Below, piece after piece: positions 16,161-25,456 of a stretch of DNA of 64,000 bases. A program made the translations under genes and the position numbers. This stretch comes from a virus, in IMG/VR virus record IMGVR_UViG_3300034198_012754, positions 20,998 through 84,997 of that record. One strand, written 5' to 3'. Under the pieces are notes generated by a model. The model made no database searches. It was not told the origin of the DNA and worked only from the letters and a program-made list of their open reading frames with translations. How positions within the stretch are numbered: the stretch's first letter is position 1; each line of letters begins with the position of its first letter.

Positions 16161-19100
16161 ATGAACATCACAGAATTAGATTCCTATAATTTAGCAGATG
16201 CTGTTAAATTCAACAACACTTTAAATCCAGTGGTTTGGTCCGGGCAAAAAATGAAACCCGAGGTGCGTGAGCGCCTGTTGGCAATTGCCGAGGATTTTAA
16301 AGAATTTCTAGGACTCAGTGACATAGAAGTAAAAGACATTACTGTGTCAGGTAGCAATGCCGGATACACTTACACACCCTATTCAGACATTGATCTACAT
16401 CTAGTGGTAGATATTCCTCAGGCAGATGCCGATGATGTATATCGCGAACTGTTTGATGCCAAAAAGTATCAGTACAATGATCAACACAACATCACCATTG
16501 GCGGCTATGATGTAGAGCTCTATGTAGAAGATGCCCGCAAGCAACCTGTGAGCCAGGGCATATACAGTGTGCTGAACAATGACTGGGTAAAAATTCCACT
16601 CAAGCAACGTGCCACTGTCAACGACGAAGCAGTGAAGTCAAAGTATGAAGACATTGGACACAGAATTGAATCTGCTGTGGCTTCTCAGGATGGCGACGCC
16701 ATTGCAGAGTTGGCAAACAAAATCCGAAACATGCGTCAAGCTGGACTTGATGCACACGGTGAACTGGGTGCTGAAAACCTGGCCTTCAAGATGTTGCGCA
16801 ATCAAGGCGCAATTAAAAAATTATACAGTGCCAGAGCAGCAGCCAAAGATGCAGAGTTGAGTTTGAATGAACGCCGCAAAAAGAAAGCCAAAAAGAAAAA
16901 AGTAAAATACGGCTTTGGTGGATATTGGTATCCCGGATTTGGATTTGCCGGTTCCGGTGAAGCTCCTGCCGACGGTGGAGGAGGCGATGGTGGTGGTGGA
17001 GAAAGCATACAGGAATCTGCACCCACCACAGAAGACACTGTCACAGACTTTGTGAACTTTTGTGTTGAAAAATTAGGTATTGAAAACACGCCCCGGATAC
17101 GTTTCAAACGTGATCCTGTGTGGAGCAAACGCAACCGAACATTTGGCAGCTACAATCATGACACCAATGAATTGATTGTGAGCTTGGCCAATCGCCATGT
17201 CATGGACATATTGCGCACAGTAGCACACGAGCTCACACATCAGCGTCAAGGTGAAGTTGCTGACATACCTGACGATGCAGGTGTCACAGGCAGTGAATAC
17301 GAAAACGAAGCCAATGCTCAAGCTGGTGTGCTGATGCGTGAATACGGACAACTGCACCCTGAATTGTTTGATACTGAGCACACCATGGAAGCCACTTACA
17401 GTTTGGGCTCAAGCAAGATGTTCCAACGCGGCGACGGTGTAATTGATAACTATGGTCTCAAAATGTTGCCCAAGGGCGGAACTGTGATTCAACAGGTTGG
17501 TCACATGGTCACCATCACAGACGCTGACACAGGTGAAACTGTGAGATTGCCGGCCAACATGCTGGTACCTTTCAAACCTCGCCGAAAGCCCACACAAGAG
17601 GGTGTAAAAGAAAAGTTAGGTGCAATAGCAGCAGCCGCATGCATAGCAGGTACTCCTGGCTGTGCTACTACAACTGCTGGCACTGTTCGAGATGCACAAA
17701 CAGCGGCACGCACAGCACAAACAGTGAAAAACATGAACCGGGCCGGTGTCAAGGCCGAACTGGATCAAGAACTACAGAATTTTTTAAGAGCACAGGGTCA
17801 AGGTCCTGGATCAGCTAACGCAAAGAATCAAAGTCGTTTGTATCAGCTACAGAAACAGATGCAAAACAAAGATGATGTAAAAGAATCTTCGGGTTATATT
17901 CCCACACGTAAACAAGCAAAGCTACCACAGTTCAGCAATGCGTTGAGTGTGGATGTTCAGCCCGGAGCAGTGGGCAAAGAAGCCAACAAGTTGAGTTTGA
18001 ACACAGACAGTCAAGGACATCCTGAGTTACTGATCAAAGGTCTTAAGAATGCCCTACGCGAGTTCAAAGAAACTGGCCGTGTGAGCTCTAAACTAGATGC
18101 TCTAGGCAACCAACGACCGCCTGGTCCAGAATTCAAACCCACAATGCCAGCTGGCACGCTACGTGTGGATGTTTCAGATGTGTACGACTGGTACAAACTG
18201 GGTCAACATATTCCAAACATGAAAGGTCTAGGGCAACACGATTTTGGACAGGGTCCTCCTAGTACCATCATCAGCTTTGGTGACGAAGATACAGAACACA
18301 AGTTCATTGGTGACATAAAAGCCACAGGGCTGGATGTCACTGACATTGATCCTGTGGATCCTGTAAAACGTCCCGGTCCAAAGATCAAAACTGACCCCAC
18401 ATACAATGTGAATGAATTTGCACCCGGCCCTGGGCGTGACCGCAACGATGATGTTCCAGATCCTATTTTTGTGCTGGCCAATCGTTGGTGGAATGCCACA
18501 GACCGTCAACCGCAAATTGAATCTGTGTTAAACAGCCTGGGCTGGAGCATACGTCAAGTAGAATCCGAAGATGATGCTGTTCAACTGCAGCACAGAGATG
18601 GCACCACTCACTTTATTTCAGCTGATGATTTTGATCCTGACTTGTTTGAAAGTGTACAGCTAGACGAAGTCAAGATGAGTCCTTCAGCTCTGCGTAAGTT
18701 TGCTGATTCACCCGAAGCCGAAGGTATTTTGGCCGGCTTTGAAGCAGAATTGATATTCCGTGACACCAGCAGTGAAGATGACGACAGCGATGATGACATG
18801 GAAGCCGACATGGACATGGACGAACGTGCCTACAGTATTGAACAAGTTGTTGAATTTTTCTCCAACGACTACAGTGGATATGGCATGAGTGAACGTCAAG
18901 CCGATCGATTGAGAGACAGACTGGATGAAGCCTACTTTGAGTGGCGTGATGAACAAATCATGCGTGACTTTGAACAAGAGGCCGAAGACTTGATTCGTAA
19001 GGTGCTTGTTGACGAAGGCGATTGGGACAAAGACACTGAAATACAAAAACAGTTGGAGTTGTTGGATTTAACTGATGATGAAATGAATGAGATTATTCAA

Positions 19101-21407
19101 GCTGGCGAACGGGCTCCTCGCTTTACCAAATACAGCGATCAACAAGAATACGCCAAAGAAAATCCCCTGTATCAAAAATACATGGATGCCCAGAGCGCAG
19201 CAGAAGATCTATTGGATGCTCTAGTTGAAGATGAAGTTCGCAAACAAGGTGCAAACTGGGACGCTGCACTGGATGAATTCCGCAATGGCTACGATGCGGA
19301 TGATTCTGGCTTCTTTTCAGACATAGGTCTACGCTGGATGAGCGATGTCATGAACGAGTACAATTTGGATTGGCCTTACTACACCAACACCAGCAGCAGA
19401 AACGAAGGATCTCGTGACTGGTCTCAAATTGCTGCCGAACTTGAAACAGTACTGGGCAAACGTGTGGTTGTGGGATCAGGTTATCACTCCGCCCGTCGTG
19501 TGCCTAACGAATATGTGCTGGAGCCAGACTCAAGTTTGAGCCCAGATAATCGAGATGATGCTGGATTGGAACTTGTGAGTCCACCACTGCCATTGAATCA
19601 GGCCATTGAACAGATGGAAAAAGTGATTGCATGGGCCAATTCCGACGGTTATGCTTACACCAACGATTCAACAGGTTTGCACATGGGCATATCAATACCA
19701 TTCAAAGGTGGTGATGTTGACTACTTGAAATTGATCTTGTTCATGGGTGACGAGTATGTGCTGGACAAGTTTGGACGTGCTGCCAATACCTACACTGCTT
19801 CGGCCATGAAAAAGATCAAACAAAACGTGGCCAGTGGCAGTCCTAAGATTGCCTCTGCTGTAGAGTTGATGAAGAGCAATTTGCTTGAGTTAGCACAGAA
19901 ATATGTACAGCAAGGCGTGGGTGGTTCCAAATATACATCAGCACATATCAAGCCTGGCTATATTGAATTTAGATCACCTGGCGGCGATTACCTAAGCATA
20001 GGCGATCAGGGTGAAGCAGACGTGTTGGCATCAACCATGCGTCGCTTTGCCTATGCCATGTATCTAGCTGGTCGTCCTGACTTAGAGCGTCCTGAATACT
20101 ACAAAAAACTATACAAGCTAATTGCTCCTGAAGGCAACCGGGACCTGGAACTGTTCAGCAAGTTCAGTGCTGGTGAACTCACTGCTGAACAACTCAAAAA
20201 ACAATGGGCCGAAAAAGTAATCAACAAGGAAGTTCCTGATGGCACAGGAGGCAAGAGTTCGTGGAGGCTCTACAACAGATCCACCAACAAACCAGTTGAA
20301 GGCCTAGAGTTTTCAAACTACACAGAACTGGACGCACTGGAACGTGCCAAAGCTCGTGTGAGTCCGGCCAGTTCCATGATGGATTTCAAGCAGGCCTACG
20401 AACTGCGTGATGTGGGTACCAACACAGGTCAATGGCGTGTTATGCGCAAAGACAACAACGAAACATTGGAAATCATTGATGCTGCCACACGTGGCGAAGC
20501 CGCTGATCAGGCTCGTGAAAAGTACACTGATGTCATACCATTCTACATTGAGCCCTACGGCGGAGGAAAAACTGAACCCGAACCCAAACTCAGTCGCAGA
20601 GCCAAATTGGCCAAACAAATTGCTCAACCCAAAGACTATGTGGTATTGAACAAACACAGTGGCCTACCATTCTACACATTCCAGGCATCCAGTCAGGCTC
20701 AGGCTGTGGACTTTGCGATCACATACTTGCAGGACAAGAATTTGGACACAGGCAACTTCACAGTGCAACGAGCCACCGGTGTTAAACAAGCAGTGGACAA
20801 CGCTGTAGACAGCCAACGCCTACAACAACGTGTTCAGGCCACAGATCAGTACGAAATTGTGGATCGCAGAAACAATCGTGTGATACTACGGTACCGAGCA
20901 GATGATGCGGCGGATGCTGGTGACAAGTTTAGCAATTGGCTACGCAATCAAGGCATGCCTGCAGACACAGAAAACTATGGCTGGCGAGTAGCGCAAGCAG
21001 TGAATGATATTGAGCCAGATATAGCACAAAACTTTGACCGACCTCAAGATGCCACAGAAGTTCGCCGCAATTGGGAATTTGTGGATCGCATAACCGGACG
21101 GGTTATTCATTCAATGACCAATGCCAGTTATAACCAAGCCAATGTAGTGCAGACTAACCTGGAGCAACAGAATCCTGCGGCAGACATATATTTGCGTAGC
21201 GTAGATCCAAGACCCGAATTAGGCGAAAGCACAGAAAGTGATGCTGAACGAGCCAGAAAATTCATGAACATGGCTGCCCAAAAGAATGGCTACAGCAGTT
21301 GGGCCAGTGTGCCACAGTCAGCCAAGAATTCTGTGATGCTGTTAGCTGTGGAATACATGAACGACAAAAGACATCCTTACAACATGTTGGACCGGAAGAA
21401 AAAATGA
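16161..21407 (+). CDS. 1748-residue multidomain protein: nucleotidyltransferase, metallopeptidase, amidoligase-like
   Basis: The N-terminus has a polymerase-beta-type nucleotidyltransferase signature (GSNAGYTYTPYSDIDLHL, 64-81, with Asp76/Asp78). A Lys-rich linker and Gly-rich linker (about 235-285) follow. Next is a metallopeptidase-like domain with HExxH (HELTHQR, His356-His360) and a downstream ENEAN Glu. A long low-complexity region (about 450-700) leads to acidic helices (about 860-1050). Residues about 1080-1320 resemble an amidoligase (EPDSSL, GLELVSPPLP, STGLHMGISI, IEFRSPGG). Residues about 1365-1690 contain several copies of a 60-70 residue module (W/Y-x-I/V-x-D/N-R...). It ends in LDRKKK. 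Late promoter and position suggest a virion-internal protein delivered to the host. Confidence 0.75.
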   Translation: MNITELDSYNLADAVKFNNTLNPVVWSGQKMKPEVRERLLAIAEDFKEFLGLSDIEVKDITVSGSNAGYTYTPYSDIDLHLVVDIPQADADDVYRELFDAKKYQYNDQHNITIGGYDVELYVEDARKQPVSQGIYSVLNNDWVKIPLKQRATVNDEAVKSKYEDIGHRIESAVASQDGDAIAELANKIRNMRQAGLDAHGELGAENLAFKMLRNQGAIKKLYSARAAAKDAELSLNERRKKKAKKKKVKYGFGGYWYPGFGFAGSGEAPADGGGGDGGGGESIQESAPTTEDTVTDFVNFCVEKLGIENTPRIRFKRDPVWSKRNRTFGSYNHDTNELIVSLANRHVMDILRTVAHELTHQRQGEVADIPDDAGVTGSEYENEANAQAGVLMREYGQLHPELFDTEHTMEATYSLGSSKMFQRGDGVIDNYGLKMLPKGGTVIQQVGHMVTITDADTGETVRLPANMLVPFKPRRKPTQEGVKEKLGAIAAAACIAGTPGCATTTAGTVRDAQTAARTAQTVKNMNRAGVKAELDQELQNFLRAQGQGPGSANAKNQSRLYQLQKQMQNKDDVKESSGYIPTRKQAKLPQFSNALSVDVQPGAVGKEANKLSLNTDSQGHPELLIKGLKNALREFKETGRVSSKLDALGNQRPPGPEFKPTMPAGTLRVDVSDVYDWYKLGQHIPNMKGLGQHDFGQGPPSTIISFGDEDTEHKFIGDIKATGLDVTDIDPVDPVKRPGPKIKTDPTYNVNEFAPGPGRDRNDDVPDPIFVLANRWWNATDRQPQIESVLNSLGWSIRQVESEDDAVQLQHRDGTTHFISADDFDPDLFESVQLDEVKMSPSALRKFADSPEAEGILAGFEAELIFRDTSSEDDDSDDDMEADMDMDERAYSIEQVVEFFSNDYSGYGMSERQADRLRDRLDEAYFEWRDEQIMRDFEQEAEDLIRKVLVDEGDWDKDTEIQKQLELLDLTDDEMNEIIQAGERAPRFTKYSDQQEYAKENPLYQKYMDAQSAAEDLLDALVEDEVRKQGANWDAALDEFRNGYDADDSGFFSDIGLRWMSDVMNEYNLDWPYYTNTSSRNEGSRDWSQIAAELETVLGKRVVVGSGYHSARRVPNEYVLEPDSSLSPDNRDDAGLELVSPPLPLNQAIEQMEKVIAWANSDGYAYTNDSTGLHMGISIPFKGGDVDYLKLILFMGDEYVLDKFGRAANTYTASAMKKIKQNVASGSPKIASAVELMKSNLLELAQKYVQQGVGGSKYTSAHIKPGYIEFRSPGGDYLSIGDQGEADVLASTMRRFAYAMYLAGRPDLERPEYYKKLYKLIAPEGNRDLELFSKFSAGELTAEQLKKQWAEKVINKEVPDGTGGKSSWRLYNRSTNKPVEGLEFSNYTELDALERAKARVSPASSMMDFKQAYELRDVGTNTGQWRVMRKDNNETLEIIDAATRGEAADQAREKYTDVIPFYIEPYGGGKTEPEPKLSRRAKLAKQIAQPKDYVVLNKHSGLPFYTFQASSQAQAVDFAITYLQDKNLDTGNFTVQRATGVKQAVDNAVDSQRLQQRVQATDQYEIVDRRNNRVILRYRADDAADAGDKFSNWLRNQGMPADTENYGWRVAQAVNDIEPDIAQNFDRPQDATEVRRNWEFVDRITGRVIHSMTNASYNQANVVQTNLEQQNPAADIYLRSVDPRPELGESTESDAERARKFMNMAAQKNGYSSWASVPQSAKNSVMLLAVEYMNDKRHPYNMLDRKKK
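20250..21210 (+). repeat. Degenerate tandem protein module in the giant protein
   Basis: At least four degenerate repeats of roughly 60-75 residues: beginnings SWRLYNRSTNKPV, YVVLNKHSGLPFYTF, YEIVDRRNNRVILRY and WEFVDRITGRVIHSM, each followed by an Ala/Asp-rich helix. A related unit (YEIYHAETPDKIVHSF) occurs in the next protein (21404 gene), implying module exchange. Confidence 0.65.
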
Positions 21408-22492
21408 GAGCTCAAGAGTTCGTAACTGAGATTCGTGCTAACGAATTTGAGTCTGGCACATCGCAAAAAGCTATGATTTTGTACAATCTCATGATGGATG
21501 CTCTGGACAACAGTGACGGTCATGTGCCCAATATGGATCAGGCCAGACAAATTATGAAACAGTTGATCATGCTGGGCTATACCATAGAACCCAGTACCAA
21601 CAGATTGGTACGCATTAAACGCCCAATGAACGATAAAGTAAATGAAATCAGTAGAGATAAGTTGGAACGCTATCTTGATCGTGCTGGCCGTCAGGTTGAC
21701 GCTAGACAAGAACGCATGGCTCGTGTACGTGACAGACTCAACCGAAGCTATGAAATCTATCATGCCGAAACACCTGATAAAATAGTTCACAGTTTTGAAG
21801 CTGACACTCCTGCTGACGCCAAACGCTATTACGACGATTTTATTACCAAATACGAAAGCGATCGAGACTATGATTTGAGATTGCGTAGAGCCACTGGTAT
21901 AATGGAAGTGACCATGGTCAACACACAATCCAAAAGCAAAAGAGAACATTTGGATCTCATGCCCAATGATGGCAAACCTATTCCCTCAGGCAAAGAGTCT
22001 GAATACTTAGGCAATTTAGTTGCTGATCTTGGTGACGGGTTCGAACTATGGTCATGGAACAATCGTGGCACAGTCACATACTATGTGTTTAACACCAACA
22101 CACGCACCAGTCAATTGGGCACCACAGGTCGTCCTTATCGATCAAACCCCAACAGCTTTGTCATTCAGGGTGTTTATTCAGGTCCTCGAAATCAATACCG
22201 TGCTGCAGATTTGTATGCTTTTTTGATACTGGACCAGGGACTCACACTGATCAGCGACAACAAGCAAAGTGAAGGTGGCTATCGTGTGTGGCAAGAACTA
22301 GAACAGCGTTATGGTCGTAAGTTGAACATACACGGCTTTGACACACGCACCGATGAGCCTGTTAATGTAACAACCCAGGACGAACCCGACACTCATGTGT
22401 CACGTGCAGACGTCAAACGTGCTGGCCCCAAAATGAAAAAAGAGTTGGGATCTATCAGTAGAGACTTACGTTTTGTAGCGAGTGCCCGATGA
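21404..22492 (+). CDS. Putative packaged protein with capsid-targeting-like N-terminus
   Basis: 362 residues from ATG 21404 (ATGA overlap with the giant gene); homologous frame upstream of this ATG is not needed. The N-terminus MRAQEFVTEIRANEF fits the pattern of T4 capsid-targeting sequences, with an LxE-type prohead-protease site after Glu9. The middle carries one copy of the repeat module found in the giant protein (YEIYHAETPDKIVHSF). Two beta-rich segments follow (FELWSWNNRGTVTYYVFNTN). The Arg/Lys-rich C-terminus could contact DNA. No enzymatic motif. Confidence 0.7.
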   Translation: MRAQEFVTEIRANEFESGTSQKAMILYNLMMDALDNSDGHVPNMDQARQIMKQLIMLGYTIEPSTNRLVRIKRPMNDKVNEISRDKLERYLDRAGRQVDARQERMARVRDRLNRSYEIYHAETPDKIVHSFEADTPADAKRYYDDFITKYESDRDYDLRLRRATGIMEVTMVNTQSKSKREHLDLMPNDGKPIPSGKESEYLGNLVADLGDGFELWSWNNRGTVTYYVFNTNTRTSQLGTTGRPYRSNPNSFVIQGVYSGPRNQYRAADLYAFLILDQGLTLISDNKQSEGGYRVWQELEQRYGRKLNIHGFDTRTDEPVNVTTQDEPDTHVSRADVKRAGPKMKKELGSISRDLRFVASAR

Positions 22493-23307
22493 GAGCTCGA
22501 GAATTCCTATTAGAATACAAACTGTTGATCAGTCGGAATGCAGACGGTGTAGCTGTCAAAGCTACTGCCGGTGGTAAAAATTTAGGCCATGCAGAATTTT
22601 TCTTTGACCAAGAGGGTCGATTGGATCCACAAACTGTATGGGTTGATGAACGTTATCACGGTCAGGGCATTGCGGCCAATATGTACGATTACCTAAAAGA
22701 CAATGGCTATACCATTGTTAGAAGTTGGGATCAAACCGATGCAGGCCGGGGATTTTGGGACAAACACCGTGGTGATCAAAGAGTTTGGGAAGATCAAGAA
22801 ACTCTCAATGAATTTGTGCCACCTGAACATGACCCGTGGGGAGGCAACGACTACAATCTAAGTTGGAATGACATACTCAACATATATCGTGTGTTTTTTG
22901 ACAGTCAAGGTTGGGATCAGGAATTGGGTGCCAACTCTGCACACTTCTTCAACAGAGACAACAAGATTTTCAGCATACAACGCGGTACCAGCTCCAAGAT
23001 ATATCAGTATGCGATGGTTCAACAGGATCGAACAGTGATGAAGGGTTTTTCACATGCCACCTTGAGCAGTGTGAATCATGTGATTGATCGAGTGAGAAAT
23101 CTAATACAGGGCAAGACCACCAACGAAAACTTTGCTGACGGTAAAGTTAAAGGCAAAAGCCGTCCAGGACGTGTGAAACGTGCAGGTGCCAGTTGTGCAG
23201 GATCAGTAACTGATCTACGTCGCAAGGCTAAAAATGCATCGGGAGAAAAAGCCAAGATGTATCATTGGTGTGCCAATATGAAGTCTGGAAAAAAGAAGAA
23301 TAAGTAA
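22489..23307 (+). CDS. GNAT-like acetyltransferase with CTS-like N-terminus and Cys-basic tail
   Basis: 272 residues. MRAREFLLE is a capsid-targeting-like opening with a predicted LLE cleavage site. Residues about 10-95 form a GNAT fold: VWVDERYHGQGIAANMYDYL contains the acetyl-CoA-binding (R/Q)xxGx(G/A) loop, and GRGFWDKH the late strand. A central region of unknown fold follows (NDILNIYRVFFDSQGW). The C-terminus is a basic two-Cys module (GASCAGSVTDLRRKAKNAS to MYHWCANMKSGKKK). An acetyltransferase ejected into the host with the DNA is the inference; the acceptor is unknown. Confidence 0.75.
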   Translation: MRAREFLLEYKLLISRNADGVAVKATAGGKNLGHAEFFFDQEGRLDPQTVWVDERYHGQGIAANMYDYLKDNGYTIVRSWDQTDAGRGFWDKHRGDQRVWEDQETLNEFVPPEHDPWGGNDYNLSWNDILNIYRVFFDSQGWDQELGANSAHFFNRDNKIFSIQRGTSSKIYQYAMVQQDRTVMKGFSHATLSSVNHVIDRVRNLIQGKTTNENFADGKVKGKSRPGRVKRAGASCAGSVTDLRRKAKNASGEKAKMYHWCANMKSGKKKNK

Positions 23308-23313
23308 TATATT

Positions 23314-23541
23314 ATGAGATTACGTGAGTTCGTAACAGAATCCGCCCGACTTTGGACAGCCAAAGTTCGTGTCAATCAACCCAACTATGTGGGCTATGTT
23401 GACGCACAGGTCTGGGCACCCAACGCACAAATTGCAAGAACCATACTCAAACAACAGTATCAAATACAAGACCACCATGTGGGATCAGTAAAAGAATTAA
23501 AAACAAAACAGTTAGTACAAGAGTCAGTGGACTTTGAATAA
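23314..23541 (+). CDS. Small protein with CTS-like N-terminus
   Basis: 75 residues: MRLREFVTESARLW (targeting-like, VTE at 7-9) followed by one small alpha/beta domain (KVRVNQPNYVGYVDAQVWAP, ARTILKQQYQIQ). No motif. Its size and opening are reminiscent of T4 internal proteins, but there is no sequence similarity beyond the first nine residues. Confidence 0.65.
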   Translation: MRLREFVTESARLWTAKVRVNQPNYVGYVDAQVWAPNAQIARTILKQQYQIQDHHVGSVKELKTKQLVQESVDFE

Positions 23542-24507
23542 ATGCGAGCTTGTGAATTCTTAGTTGAAAACACAGGTACAGCACAGGCCTGGATAGATCA
23601 GGTCTACAGTCAGTACCCAGAATGGCCCTATGGTCAAGCTGATCGAGTCATGGTTTGGGGCACAGGTCAAGATCAACAGTTTGCTGCATTCAAACTCAAA
23701 CCCGGCATTGATTCTAACACAGTGGAAATAGATTGGCTAATGGCCGGTCCTGAGCAACGCAAGGGCATAGGCAGTCGTGCCATCAAAGAACTGCAACGTC
23801 AAGCACAGTCGGCGGGCATTACATTAACATTGTACCCTTGGGCCAAAGGAAAAATAAGTCAAAAATCATTGACCAAACTATACCAGCGCCACGGATTCAA
23901 CCCTATCACCAAAGGTGCCAAAGCAATGACTTGGCAACCAATCAACGAAATCAACGACGAAGATGAATTGTCAGTTAGTCAGCGCATACAAGATTACTTT
24001 GTTGATCGTGGCTATGGTTATCTTGGTGAAGGCCGTGATCAAATAGCATTTCTAAGCCCACGTGGCACAGTGCTCAAAGTTGTGGGCATTGGCGAAGACG
24101 AACGTGAAGACATAGTAAAAACTTATGTGGGCTTTTTTCTGCGTAATCAACGCAATCCACACTATCCAAGAATTTACAACGCTGGTGATTTTGAGGTGGA
24201 TGGCGAAACCTACTTTGTGTACGAAATGGAATATCTTGGCCCTGTGTCAGGCGAAGACCAGGTACTGGAATACATTGAAGATCTAATGAGTGCCCTACCT
24301 CGTGGTGAACAAGCCCTGGCAGCATTCTACCAAAACAAAAAAAGACCGCTGGGATTGTCAGAAGAACAAGTAGACGGATTGGTCATGGCCACACAGGATC
24401 TCGAAGATGCCGTTGGCGGACTAGCACCGTTGGATTTGCGTTCAATTGAAAACTTGGGTCGTAGAAAAGACGGCCAAATTGTGATCATAGATCCATTTAG
24501 TCTTTAA
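23542..24507 (+). CDS. GNAT acetyltransferase plus kinase-like domain with CTS-like N-terminus
   Basis: 321 residues. MRACEFLVE gives a targeting-like N-terminus with LVE at the expected cleavage position. Residues about 30-135 are a GNAT domain (GPEQRKGIGSRAIKEL, acetyl-CoA loop 72-77; KLYQRHGFNP). Residues about 150-321 have protein-kinase-like features: GEGRDQIAFLS (Gly loop), TVLKVVG (Lys), YFVYEMEYL (hinge), DLRSIENLGRRKDG (catalytic Asp/Asn) and IVIIDPF (metal Asp in the DFG position). A two-enzyme effector that could be injected into the host is a reasonable hypothesis. Confidence 0.75.
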   Translation: MRACEFLVENTGTAQAWIDQVYSQYPEWPYGQADRVMVWGTGQDQQFAAFKLKPGIDSNTVEIDWLMAGPEQRKGIGSRAIKELQRQAQSAGITLTLYPWAKGKISQKSLTKLYQRHGFNPITKGAKAMTWQPINEINDEDELSVSQRIQDYFVDRGYGYLGEGRDQIAFLSPRGTVLKVVGIGEDEREDIVKTYVGFFLRNQRNPHYPRIYNAGDFEVDGETYFVYEMEYLGPVSGEDQVLEYIEDLMSALPRGEQALAAFYQNKKRPLGLSEEQVDGLVMATQDLEDAVGGLAPLDLRSIENLGRRKDGQIVIIDPFSL

Positions 24508-24528
24508 ACTCTTAAAATTCAAAACCGC

Positions 24529-24534
24529 TAAATA
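24529..24534 (+). promoter_or_regulatory. Late promoter core (TAAATA), four bases before ATG
   Basis: GCTAAATACAGC then ATG 24539, the same CTAAATAC arrangement as at 14335, again without a Shine-Dalgarno. Confidence 0.5.
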
Positions 24535-24538
24535 CAGC

Positions 24539-24835
24539 ATGGACAAGAAATTCGTGCGAGTGCTGTGTGATGTGCATTGCGATTGGGAGGGATTGCCCCC
24601 GGTTTATCGTGTGTATGTCAATGACGAGTTGTTCACAGAACGCACTTGGATTTGGAACAATGAATATCTTGAAGAACTGATCCAGATCAATGCCGAACCT
24701 GGCCAATACCAAATCCGTCACGAACTTGTGCCCCCACATTTAGCACAACTTACAGTGGCGAACATGCGTGTAGAGTTGGGCGATGCCAATATCAAAGGCG
24801 AAAATTTACTGAGGATCTACAATGAAAATTCGTGA
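24539..24835 (+). CDS. Conserved phage late protein
   Basis: 98 residues with PVYRVYVNDELFTERTWIWN and QIRHELVPPH, a beta-rich small protein conserved in T4-like aquatic phages as far as I recall; function unknown. It has its own late promoter core inside the packaged-protein cassette and overlaps the next gene by 14 bases. Confidence 0.75.
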   Translation: MDKKFVRVLCDVHCDWEGLPPVYRVYVNDELFTERTWIWNNEYLEELIQINAEPGQYQIRHELVPPHLAQLTVANMRVELGDANIKGENLLRIYNENS

Positions 24836-25025
24836 AATAATGGAAAATGCTTCGGCGGGATCCACTGGATCCGGTGCCATAGCCACAGTGGCTGCACCCA
24901 TGGGCGGCATGATCACAAGAAATGGTGGAAACTTCTTTACAGGTAAATACTCAACAGGCTCAGATCCAACACCAAACACGCCTAAAGAATACAAAAAGAA
25001 ACAGGGAAAAAAGAATGCTAAGTGA
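24822..25025 (+). CDS. Small internal-protein-like polypeptide
   Basis: 67 residues: MKIREIMENASAGSTGSGAI, an IME-type targeting/cleavage motif followed by a Gly/Ser/Ala-rich middle and a Lys-rich tail (KKKQGKKNAK). Size, composition and N-terminus resemble T4 internal proteins (IPI-III) that are packaged in the prohead, cleaved and ejected. Overlaps both neighbours. Confidence 0.7.
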   Translation: MKIREIMENASAGSTGSGAIATVAAPMGGMITRNGGNFFTGKYSTGSDPTPNTPKEYKKKQGKKNAK

Positions 25026-25455
25026 TTTATTAAAACAGTTATTGGCCAGCAATTTTGCTTATTATTTAAAGGCACACATGTTTCATTGGAACGTGGAAGG
25101 GCCAGATTTTGGACAGTTGCACGAATTCTTTGCTGAAATCTATCAAGATGCCTACGGTGCAACAGATGCCATAGCTGAATATATCCGTACCTTGGAAGAA
25201 TATGCTCCTGGAAGTTTTGAGCGTTTTCAAGAACTATCAATCATACCACCACAGACCAAAGTTCCACGTGCCAGACTTATGTTGGAAGAATTGTTGGCAG
25301 ACACACAGACCATGAAAGATTTGGTCATGCAAGTGTTTGCTGTTGCACAGTCCGAAAAACGTGAGGACATCGCCAACTTCATGGCCGAACGTCAGTCTGC
25401 ACACGGCAAATATTATTGGCAACTCAGCAGCTATCTAAAGGACGCAAGAGCATAA
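25015..25455 (+). CDS. dps: Dps-like ferritin-fold protein
   Basis: 146 residues from ATG 25015. AYYLKAHMFHWNVEGPDFGQ followed by LHEFFAEIYQDAYGATDAIA is the Dps family signature, with the inter-subunit ferroxidase ligands His, Asp and Glu in place. Dps forms 12-mers that bind DNA and oxidise Fe(II) with peroxide, protecting DNA. The phage copy lies among putative packaged proteins, so it might protect or condense phage DNA, or act against host oxidative stress. No capsid-targeting N-terminus is seen on it. Confidence 0.85.
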   Translation: MLSDLLKQLLASNFAYYLKAHMFHWNVEGPDFGQLHEFFAEIYQDAYGATDAIAEYIRTLEEYAPGSFERFQELSIIPPQTKVPRARLMLEELLADTQTMKDLVMQVFAVAQSEKREDIANFMAERQSAHGKYYWQLSSYLKDARA

Positions 25456-25456
25456 T

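Noticed and set aside
16976-17010. Gly-rich coding repeat in the giant gene as a DNA-level regulatory repeat
   Set aside because: It encodes a short Gly-rich linker between domains and has no regular nucleotide period beyond the codons.
21377-21949. Long minus-strand open frame opposite the 21404 gene
   Set aside because: It is antisense to a well-supported coding frame with CTS-like start, has no ribosome site and has a composition typical of a shadow frame. The same applies to other antisense frames across the window.
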